Positions 37,220 through 48,500 of a DNA stretch of 64,000 nucleotides are shown piece by piece (position 1 is the stretch's first letter; every line of letters starts with the position of its first letter). The position numbers and the translations under genes were made by a program. The notes below the pieces were generated by a model. It had not been told where the DNA came from, did not search any database, and worked only from the letters and a program-made list of their open reading frames with translations. The stretch comes from Sinotaia quadrata (taxonomy: Eukaryota; Mollusca; Gastropoda; Architaenioglossa; Viviparidae), in the NCBI GenBank assembly GCA_028829895.1, contig CM054181.1, positions 28,914,357 to 28,978,356 on the forward strand. Reading direction: 5' to 3'.

Positions 37220-37640
37220 ACTATATCAAACACCAATTACCAAGATACGATAAGTACATAAAACACCTATTATATCTTATTATAACTACATCAAACACCA
37301 ATTATCTAGATACGATAAGTATATTAAACACATATTATATCTTATTATAATACATCGAACACCTATTACATAGCTATAAGTACAGAAAACATATATTACC
37401 TAGTAATGATAAGTTATAAAACACCTATTGTCTAGTATGATAAGTTATAAAACACCTATTGTCTAGTATGATAAGTTATAAAACAACTATTGTCTAGTAT
37501 GATAAGTATATAAAACAACTATTGTCTAGTATGATAAGTTATAAAACACCTATTGTCTAGTATGATAAGTTATAAAACACCTATTGTCTAGTATGATAAG
37601 TTATAAAACACCTATTTTCTAGTATGATAAGTACATAAAA
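37220..37640. repeat. minisatellite, about 31 bp, at the duplication boundary
   Basis: About 12 units of tagtatgataagttataaaa plus cacctattgtc, with older variants of the atacgataagtacataaaac type on the left. Related units lie at 53,930-54,083, and one or two at 54,597-54,660. Confidence 0.92.
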
Positions 37641-38557
37641 CCCCTATTAAATAGCTATGAAAGACGCGACAAGAATCACAGATGAAAACAACTATACACG
37701 TGATCAACCCCCCCCCTGTAATAATTACATTAACATGGAACCTAGCAAGAGGGAACGTGTGGAAAATGTAAATGCGCAGTGGTGATGTTATTACTCACTT
37801 TATTCATGAAGATAATTAAAGTATGGACGAATAACATCACAGAAGCAATAGCAAAAGTGGCGGGTGAAGCATTAATTAAAAAAACAAATACATAAACACT
37901 ACCCACCTCTTGGCGGAATCAACAATTAGAAAGAACAACAAATAAGAAAACAGGCATTAAGAATACACAGAACAAACCCAGGCAATGAAACATGAATAAT
38001 TACATACCCCCAAAATAAAAATACAATACAAAAACTAATACAAGAGGCTAAATAATAGCCCGACACATAACATACAGTAATAGAACAGGGGAAATAATAT
38101 AGGGAAAAATTTAATCAAATCATGGGTAAAAGTATTACAATACCACAAATAGCCGTTGAAATAAAAAAAAAAACTGTAATGAAGCTCTGTCAATTTCAGA
38201 CTTAGAAAAGACAGAGATGTTATATAGTCAATTCGAAAGCATTGCTAATCACATCAAGTCAAATAAAGCGTCTCATAAATAAATCCTGAAGAAAACCTAA
38301 AAATATTAGAAAAACAAAGAAACATTAAACAGTTACAAAGTGTGACGCTGACGTCACTTAGATAATGGATATGATTATTATTAATTAAAAGTAATCCAAA
38401 ACTAATTACAAGCAATGAGAATCATAATTTATTTTATTAATGATCCTTCAGGAGACCACCTTGTCTCTCTCACTTGGCGGATATACGGGTGCTGCAATGT
38501 TTTTATAGGTGGAAAACTTCTTACCAAAGGAGAAGACAATATTAAATAAACAATCAA

Positions 38558-38740
<183 letters not shown>

Positions 38741-39171
38741 TGACAAATACAATGAAAATATTACTTGACATCAATATTTCCAGAAAAGCACATTCGAATA
38801 ATTCTATATACACAGTCCTTTATCCATGAAAATACAATTCAATAATTTAATACAAATTACAGGATAGTTCTTAAAAGAGAGCAGTAATAGTGTTATTAGA
38901 GATAGGCAATAATTGTTTTTACATAACCTGCATTAGGCAAGGTCTTAATAGTACTTCATGCACTTTGCAACAGGTTCACAAGTTTATTGTTTATTATCAC
39001 AAACGTCTCTCTGCACATTGAAAACAGATTCACAGCTTGTTCTCTCAATCTGGACTTTTTACTCTCAGTAATTGTAGTAATATCTAGTACTTCCCATACC
39101 AGAAATTTTCTTGATGTAGTCAGCATCCTTTGCCACCGTAGATCAAAAGAGTGTAGTATATTCCTTTACAC

Positions 39172-39279
<108 letters not shown>

Positions 39280-39519
39280 TAGCAGATAATACCCGCATCT
39301 AGTCTGGTCATAGTGGTTTGCAATCAGTGAACCAGTAGATTCAAATAATACGAGATAATGTTTCTGATCATTTCAACTTTGCTGAGCAAGAAAAGTTATG
39401 TGTTGAGCTCTATGAAATTTAATGATTAATATTTTGTGTCAAGTGTAGGCAAGATAAATTGTTATGAATAATTAATCCCAGTTTTATTCCAGCCTAGTGA
39501 GATTGTGCTCAGAGAAATA

Positions 39520-39955
39520 CAAGAACGTGCATTTACGCACAAAAGATATTTGCACAAAAGAACGTGGGTTTACGCACAAAGAATATTTGCATACAAGAAC
39601 GTGAATTTACGCACAAAGGATATTTGCACACAATAGCGTGCATTTAAGCACAAAGGACATTTGCACACAACAATGTGCGTTTACGCACAAAGGATATTTG
39701 CACACAAGTAAGTGCGGTTATGCACAAAGGATATTTGCACACAATAATGTGAATTTACGCACAAATGGTATTTGCAGATAATAACGTGCGTTTACACAAT
39801 AAAAGAATCTATATTTGCACACAAGAATGTGCGTTTACGTACAAAGAAAGTATATTTGCACACAAGAATGTTTACGCACAAGAAATGATATGTGCACTCA
39901 TGAACGTGTGTTTACGCACAAAGAAAGGATATTTGCACAAAAGAAAGTGTGCTTA
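39520..39955. repeat. minisatellite, about 37 bp, tttacgcacaaaggatatttgc type
   Basis: About 12 units with acgcacaaaggatatttgca and cacaagaacgtgcg. The duplicate array is at 57,575-58,020. Confidence 0.93.
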
Positions 39956-40554
39956 CCTGTAAGAATACATTTTTTCATTATAGAGTTGTGAGTCTTGCAC
40001 AGTTTACACTTAAGAAATCAAATATTCTCCCATCAAAAGTCCGTTTCATTTAGTGAATAAAATTATTTAAACATTCAAGCAATAAATGAGTTTAGTCAGT
40101 CACAAGAAGATTTAAATAATCAGAGTACACATTCTTCATTTAGGTGATAGGGCATTCTTTTACAAAGGCCCCAATTTTAGGTTAGGAAAGTTATGTCACG
40201 TCATTGTACCGTGAAGAAAATGTGTCTCCATATCAATAAATCTGTTTAAAATTAATTTCCTAGAATTTATTAGAATGATTAAACTTATAAGAGATCTTCC
40301 TAAATGCAGTTCGCAAAAACAAAAACAAACAACATTTATCTTTGTTGAATTTAATTAATAAAAATACTGACACATTTCATCGGGCAGATTCATACTGAGA
40401 ATAGGAAAACAGATAACCGAATACAAAATATCCAATAGTATATATATAATGTATTTAAAAACAGTTTCTTTTTGTGTTGCTGGCTTATGTGTGTCACTGA
40501 CAGTGTCCGAACCACTAGTCACAGACTGGCGAAACAAGGGAGGATACACGGAGA

Positions 40555-40612
40555 TTAGACTGACGTCATTCAACTTCTCTTGACGTGACGGATTTTCATA
40601 CGTCATTTTTTG
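40555..40612 (+). promoter_or_regulatory. CRE-like conserved block upstream of gene C
   Basis: TGACGTCA at 40,561-40,568, then tgacgtgacggattttcata and cgtcatt. Same arrangement as upstream of B and D. Confidence 0.5.
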
Positions 40613-41574
40613 TAGGTATGCAATTAAATATTCATAGCATTCTTCTGTTTATTTTGAAGTCCTTGGATGCTCTCAGTTCTTGATCCGTTCTGAGGTCCTT
40701 TCCAATGAATTTAGGCGTTACTAATCTTATTGTCTGCCTGCGTTCGGTATACATTCATCAAGGAGCAATTATTATGAACGTTAATTAACAATATATTTCG
40801 ATCTGAAGGTAATAAGGATTTTACCTACATTTACCAATAATCTTCTCGAAAATCTTCTAATCAATAGCAATAGAACAGCCATCAAAGACTACTGATTGCA
40901 AACCTGGTTGTGTTTCTAATAATTACTCATTAAAATGTATACATTATTACTTAGCAAGTAAATGAATGTGTGTAATTATTATTATTATTTCTGTACAAGT
41001 TTATTTCCTTACGTATTTTTAATAAATATAGCAAAGCAATAACACAAAATTCAGCAGTTGCTATGTATTCAGTTATTTAATTAAAAACAGTTTCTTTTTG
41101 TGTTGCTGGCATATGTGTGTCACAAAGTTTGGATGGTAAAAATTCTACATTTATTATTTATTTATAGGTGTAATGATTGCAATCTTTAGTTGAGAACTAT
41201 TCTATATTATGATTTTATTTTTTATATAAAGACTTACGTTTTGTGAATATTTCCACTTTCTCTTGTGCCTTGCTGTACTTACAATAAAACAGACGGATCT
41301 AAATGTAAAATTCTTACCTTTGAATAAATTTAGCACTAAACTATAAACTATTGTTATATTATCGATATGTTGTGATATATATAATTTCCATTCAATTTAT
41401 GTTAATCCAACTTAAAACATGATATGAAAAGTTAATACCTATTAGGAACTCTTTCATCTTGAGTAGAAATATGTATGTAAGGCATTATTGCATGATTCAA
41501 TTCAACTACATTGTTTTTCTCGTTAACATTGAAATGATTTGCAGTTAAGGTTAGAACTGGCGGGGTACATTTCA

Positions 41575-41799
41575 ATGAAAACAGAGCGGGCGGAAGAGTC
41601 ATGAATGTTCTGGCAAATGTTTGACGTACTTGACGGCCGCAAGAAATTAGATTTATCTACGAATGACATTGTTGCCTAGCAACGTGTGATCAGCAAATTA
41701 CGATATAGTGTCGGCTGGAAAGGATAAATAGAATACACAGACTTCCGATTACCGTGCCCCGCAGATTTGGATACAACACGTCTATTTGCAGTTTCAAGT
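41575..41799 (+). promoter_or_regulatory. putative core promoter and 5' noncoding exon, gene C
   Basis: In order: acagagcgggcggaagagtc, tttgacgtacttgacggc, cgcaagaaattagatttat, an X-box-like GTTGCCTAGCAAC at 41,671-41,683 (two half sites GTTGCC/AGCAAC around one base, the RFX pattern), and a TATA-like ggataaatag near 41,722-41,731. A donor TCAAGT|GTAAGT follows at 41,799/41,800. A 5' noncoding exon ending there and joining the acceptor at 42,381/42,382 would explain the conserved acceptor before the ATG. Confidence 0.5.
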
Positions 41800-41989
41800 G
41801 TAAGTACACATCGCCAGAGCATAAATACAAATATTCGTACTGTCTCTTTTACTATTATAACTTTTAAAATAGAAAACAAAACGATAATTTTTGGCAATAA
41901 TTTATGGCATTGAAATGCTTTTATCATAACTGAAGTGTCATGATATTAATGATAGAATGTCAAGCTTTATTCCAGTAACATCATTAAGA

Positions 41990-42350
41990 AATCCATGCAT
42001 TCAGATATGCGTTTTGCACTGGGAAACAAATACCGTTACACCGTGAAGAAATCTATTGATTTAGAAATGTTTCTCGCACTGAGAAAAGAGCAAAGTGGCA
42101 TTAAATGAACGGATTCCTTAACGAAGTCACTTTATATTTTTCTCAGTGCAAAATCACACGTCTGAATCAACAACTTCTTAACGAAGGCACTTTATATTTT
42201 CCTCACTGCAAAAACACACGTCTGAATCAACAATTTCTTAACGAAGGCACTTTATATTTTCCTCACTGCAAAAACACACGTCTAAATCAACAATTTCTTA
42301 ACGAAGGCACTTTATATTTTCCTCAGTGCAAAATCACACGTCTAAATGAA
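41990..42350. repeat. minisatellite in both orientations upstream of coding exon 1 of C
   Basis: 41,990-42,095 has units in forward sense (aagaaatc...gcactgagaaaag..aaagtggcat). 42,105-42,350 has about four 60-bp units in the opposite sense (ttaacgaaggcactttatat, tttcctcactgcaaaaacac). Sense and antisense units adjoin at about 42,100, giving a potential hairpin in RNA or DNA. Confidence 0.85.
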
Positions 42351-42406
42351 TAGATTCCTTTAATTATCTGTACTTTATCAGTAGGCCGAACGTCAGAAAT
42401 TAAAGC

Positions 42407-42515
42407 ATGGCAGTAACTAAACAACCCGCAAAGAATAACCTGCGTCTGGTGGACGAGCTAGATACACGCGAGTGGACTACTGGACTCTTCGGATGCCTCA
42501 GTGACACAAGTGACT
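42407..42515 (+). CDS. gene C coding exon 1
   Basis: 109 nt, phase 1 end. The acceptor ctgtactttatcag ends at 42,381, followed by a 25-nt 5' UTR. The donor is GACT|GTGAGTTT, at the head of a donor-like minisatellite. Confidence 0.92.
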
Positions 42516-45500
42516 GTGAGTTTTTTTTTGTGATTACAGGTGTACTATATTTGTTTTCTTTTATTTGACATGAATAGCTGTGAGTACTGATGTACTACTT
42601 TACATTTCTTTGACAATAATAGCTGTGAGTACGGGTATACTACGCTTGTTTTCTTTTATTTGACATGAATAGCTGTGAGTACAGATGTACTACTTTACAT
42701 TTCTTTGACAATAATAGTTGTGAGTACAGGTTACTAAACATTTTTTTAAAATTTACATAATTAGCTTTGTGTACAATGTTTTGTGACATAAATAGCTGTT
42801 TGCTTAAGGCTACTAAACGTTTGATTTTTGTTTTTAAACATAATTAGCTTTGAGTACAGATGTACTATATTAATTTTGTTTTTCTTGAATTACTTTGAGT
42901 ACAGGTGTACTACGTTTAGTATTTTGTATACATAAATAGCTGTGAGTACAGGTTTCTAAATGTTTAGCGTTTTAGACATAAATATCTGTGAGTACAGGTG
43001 TACCACGTTTAGTTTTTTTTATACATAAATAACTGTGGGTACAGGTGTACTACATTTTTTTCTTGATGTGAATACCGGTTATTAAGCGTTTGGTGTTTGA
43101 TATAAACAGCTTTGGTTATTGCTGTTCTACGGTTGGTTTGTCTTGTGTCTGAAAATCCGCTGACATTAAGCATTAATACTTTCAATGCTGGACACAGATA
43201 AAACATTTATTTAAAAAAATAAAATCGCACTAAAAGCTTTATAATACTAAATAAAAAATTACTCGTTATAGAGTGAAACACATTCATAATGAAGATGAAT
43301 TATAGAATGAGTACTATCATAAATATGTATAGCATACACAGAAATTAATACATAATAAAATATAGATCATCAGTGAAATACAACAATACACACAAACAAT
43401 AAAATATAGTCCTCATTGAAATACAACAACATACAAACAATAAAATATAGACAATCACTGAAATCTAATAACATACAAACAATAAAATATAGACCACGAC
43501 TGAAATACAACAACATACATATAATAAAATATAGACCACGACTGAAATACAACAACATACAAACAATAAAATATAGACCACGACTGAAATACAACAACAT
43601 ACAAACAATAAAATATAGACAATCACTGAAATCTAATAACATACAAACAATAAAATATAGACCACGACTGAAATACAACATACAAACAATAAAATATAGA
43701 ACATCACTGAAAATAAGCAATATACACATAATAAAATATAGAGCATCACTCAAATACAGAAGCACAAAAATAAAACATACAGCATCCCTCTAATACAGTC
43801 ATACTCAAAATAAAGTATTCATCATTACTTTAATACAGCAACACTCAAAATAAAGTATTCATCATTACTTTAATACAGCAACACTCAAAATAAAGTATTC
43901 ATCATTACTTTAATACAGCAACACTCAAAATAAAGTATTCATCATTACTTTAATACAGCAACACTCAAAATAAAGTATTCAGTATCATTCAAAATGAATG
44001 AGCAATGAGCATATAAGATGTAATAAAGAAACCCCAAACCGAAAATTCTATCATGAAAATTTGGCTGTTGGTATAGGTTTTAAAAAGTGTTGTAAGAATG
44101 TTCTTGAAAGAGTCTAAAGCGTGACTGAGTTTAAGAAAGCAGTTGATTCTAAATGGAGGTTTAAGTTCACATTTTTAGTCCTGATGATGGAACAGGTGCA
44201 CTAAAGATATGAGTTTAAAAGGAAACGCATACACATCGAGATGGAGAGTATAAATGTCTGACAGGCTGAAGTCGGTCCGTCAAATATACAAGAATGAGGA
44301 GACATTTTTGATTCTGCAGTGACCAGCAGCCAGAATAGGTTACAGAGAACACCAGAAGTCTACTGGGTCCTAGGTACATGTATATATTGTAAATGTGTAA
44401 AGATTGGAAAAACAGGACGATTAAACTCCTTCTCTTCTCCTTTTACCTACTGGTTATAATTTAAAATAAAGAAATAAATTAAGCACATTTGTAGTTGAGC
44501 GAGTGGAGGGGGAGACGATGGAAGAAATCCCACTACTTCTAGTTATCTCCACTTATTAGGAATTTTCTGGACCACGCACAAGCGCGCATGATGTTATAGT
44601 CAGGATTTTAGTCATGGCTGTCACCATGTATATTTGTTGCGTTTCAGTGTTAGGTGTGCCTGTTTAACTCTATGACCGAGTGTGTACAGTCTGTCAACTT
44701 TCTTACAGACAATTGTTCACATTACTGCTATAGCACAACTAAACGCACTATTCCAGTCAAGAGTCTTTTGAAATCAATACACTAATTTATTTATAACTTC
44801 TAAAAGGCTGAGTAATCTGATGATCCGTGGAGTACTCGTCTATTGGCCGAACGGTGGAATTTTGTTGGCCATCTGTGAGTCTAGTTGTGCTTTTCTTGAT
44901 TTTGTTGGCCATCTGTGAGTCTAGTTGTGCTTTTCTTGATTTTGTTGGCCACCTGTGAGTCTAGTTGTGCTTTTCTTGATTTTGTTGGCCATCTGTGAGT
45001 CTAGTTGTGCTTTTCTTGATTTTGTTGGCCATCTGTGAGTCTAGTTGTGCTTTTCTTGATTTTGTTGGCCATCTGTGAGTCTAGTTGTGCTTTTCTTGAT
45101 TTTGTTGGCCATCTGTGAGTCTAGTTGTGCTTTTCTTGATTTTGTTGGCCATCTGTGAGTCTAGTTGTGCTTTTCTTGATTTTGTTGGCCATCTGTGAGT
45201 CTAACTGTGCTTTTCTTGATTTTGTTGGCCATCTGTGAGTCTAGTTGTGCTTTTCTTGATTTTGTTGGCCATCTGTGAGTCTAGTTGTGCTTTTCTTGAT
45301 TTTGTTGGCCATCTGTGAGTCTAGTTGTGCTTTTCTTGATTTTGTTGGCCATCTGTGAGTCTAGTTGTGCTTTTCTTAATTTTGTTGAAGTTGTTTTGGT
45401 GTTGCTGCCACTGTTGCCGGATTTTCTTGTCGATAGTAAGCAGGAGCCAGTACAGCTGGTCTATAATGAGAAGTATCACATGTCAGCAATGGGCTTGTTA

Positions 45501-48500
45501 TAGTATCCCCACTGATGATATTGGTGTCTCGGTTGCTGACATCTATTTTCTTTTAGGATGGTGGCGCTGTTGGCTTTGTGGTATCCGATTTTGTTTGCCC
45601 TGGTTTCCTGAATATTTTATGAGGTTTTGAGTTTTCATGAAGTGGGCAGGTGGTTTTCTTTTACATAGTTTCTTTGGCTTTTGCTCTCCATCATTTTGAT
45701 TTTTAATTACGTTTGGTGTCTCAGTATGTATGTTCTCTGGTGGTCCTGAGATTTTGGGTTCCATAATTCTGTCCAGACTTGTTTCAAGAATTATTTTCGC
45801 TCTGGTCTCTATGTTTGGAGGCGACTGAGGTAGGGGTAGAGGGTTGGTCCCTCAAGTAGTGTTGTGATATTTTCTATCATAGAATCCAACTCAGTTGTAT
45901 TTTGTAACATTGATGTAGCTGTAGAGGTTTGATTTTCTCTTCTCACCTTATTCTCTTTGTTATAGTGTGTGTGGAGATAATTAGTGCCTTGTAATGCACG
46001 TGGTGTCTGTGTTTTTGGTTTTGCTAGTTTATTTATTTTAAAAGTCACTCCCTAAAATGTTCCAGAGAAGGTGTGGTGTGTTTGTTTCTGTACGGAAATT
46101 GATGAGTGTTTCTAGGGTTAATTTTTCTGTTTGTGGCTGTGGATAAAATAGTGATTATGTGGAGAGCGGGTATAGTGGACAGTGAAGTAGAAAATATTGT
46201 ACATTACACAAGTGAGTCAGACGTGCACGATTTCAATTAACAAAAAAAAGTATTAGATTGACTTCAGACAGCCAGACTTAACAGAACTGTGCGTCGTCAG
46301 CATACAATTCGTGTAGCACTGGATGACGATGTATCATGCTTGACCTTGACAATGACAAAGGTTGTGTCGAAATATTGTGACTTTGCATGAATATAGAAAG
46401 AATCCTAAAGAATTTGCAATTTTTAAAATGAGTAATTCATCTGCAGCACAAGCATTTACAACCGAAACTTTTCAAAATGTATGCTCCCCACCCTGACCCC
46501 CACCCTGCTATTGTGTGCTTGCACCATCAATAAAGTATCAAAATACTAGGATTCTGTTTGCAGTTTTGTTCGCCTGCTGTTGTCTGGGATGCTATGCGTG
46601 TCGGGTGACTTCACGTATGGATGAGTGCCTAATTATGTCGTTGTTGGATTTTTCAACTGTGATCGCCATGCGTACCAAACTCAGAATCATGGGTGGTATC
46701 AAGGTAATTGTTTCATGTCCTTTCACCATGATCGCTCTGCGTACCAAACTTAGAATCATGGGTGGTATCAAGGTAATTGTTTTATGTCCGGTTTTTGTTT
46801 TTCATATTATACACTTTGATTTAATTTCATTTAAAGATACATGGAACACTCGATCTTCGAGACACACGTTGAGGAACTGGCATACACGATAAATACACTA
46901 TACTGACTGCGATCGCATATTTTGTAGCAATTGTGTGCATGTGTCATGAGAGATGTTTTTGCTTTGAAGAATTGTTGGCTTCACAGTATTACATTTATAT
47001 TTTGATAAGATGTAAATTTGAGTTTAAAGTTATCATCACACTTCTCAAACATACTATTAAGAATTGTATTACATACTATTATAGACAGTCAGATAGATGT
47101 ACATTTTATAAATACAGAAATACACAGACAGGCATACATACATGCAGAAAATCAAACACGTTATTTGTTCATAACAGGAAAATAAAAGAGAAAGAACAAT
47201 TGAATCCACCCACCTGTGCTTCCTTAATTGCTTCTCAATGTCAATTACAACTAAATGCCTAAGAGTTACGTAGCGATTCAAGTATATAACGAAATTACAA
47301 TAATTATTCTTTAAAACATAACTTCAATAAAATGTAAAGGATTAGACCAAATTAAAAATAAAATTTGTGTTGGCAGGCTATAGGAAAAGCTTTCTTACAA
47401 ATAAAAAATACCAAAATACAACAGTAATAATCATCACATAAATATACAGCAATTAAAAATATAAACAATTTCCTTTCGAAATATATAAATTTCTAATACA
47501 ATTAAAACGAACATCAACAACATATAATGATAAAAGTATATACTCTAAAGTGTACTTGGGCTAACATAGTTACAATGCACAGTGTCTCTCAGGCTGAAAA
47601 TGAACTCGACTCCAAACTGTCAACGCCCGGCTTGCTGCAGGTCATAGCTGGACTGTGCGTACATACTTTGAACAAGAAAAGAACACATTGAATTCCTGGG
47701 TGTTAAACAAATAGACATTGAACAAGAAAAGAACACATTGAATTCCTGGGTGTTAAACAAATAGACATTGAACAAGAAAAGAACACATTGAATTCATGGG
47801 TGTTAAACAAATAGACATTGAACAAGAAAAGAACACATTGAATTCATGGGTGTTAAGCAAATAGACATTGAACAATAAAAGAACACATTGAATTCATGGG
47901 TGTTAAGCAAATAGACATTGAACAAGAAAAGAACACATGAAATGCATGGGTATTAAACAAATAGACATTGAACAAGAAAAAAACACATTGAATTCATGGG
48001 TGTTAAACAAAAATGACATTGAACAAGAAAAGAACACATTGAATTCATGGGTGTTAAACAAATAGACATTGAACAAGAAAAGAACACATTGAATTCATGG
48101 GTGTTAAGCAAATAGACATTGAACAAGAAAAGAACACATTGAATTCATGGGTGTTAAACAAATAGACATATCCACAATGACTTTGTGTTGTTTCTGCTGT
48201 ACTTCTTCCCTACTTTCGTGTGTTACTTTGTGTGACGCTAATGCCACCTCGTTAATGGTTATTGTTATTAATTAAATAATTGTCCATACCTAATTACAAG
48301 TGATAAGAATCTTAATTTTTTAATTTTTTAAATCAACAATCAAATATACATAATGAAAAAGATTACTTGAAACCAATATTTCCATGAAACCACAGATAAT
48401 TTTAATTCTATATAGTTTTATATCCTACAACACAATTCAACAATTCAGTATCAATGCAAATCACAGAATAGTTTTCATGAGAGAACAGAAATTAGTTATT

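Noticed and set aside
43370..43793. Open frames on both strands over the 42-bp array
   Set aside because: The unit length is a multiple of three and the sequence is pure tandem repeat; the frames differ between the C and D copies with unit number.
46704..46892. Exon 2 of C read on as a longer ORF past both donors
   Set aside because: Beyond 46,772 the frame continues through ordinary intron sequence; only the 69-nt segment between the two donors has a structural reason to be coding.
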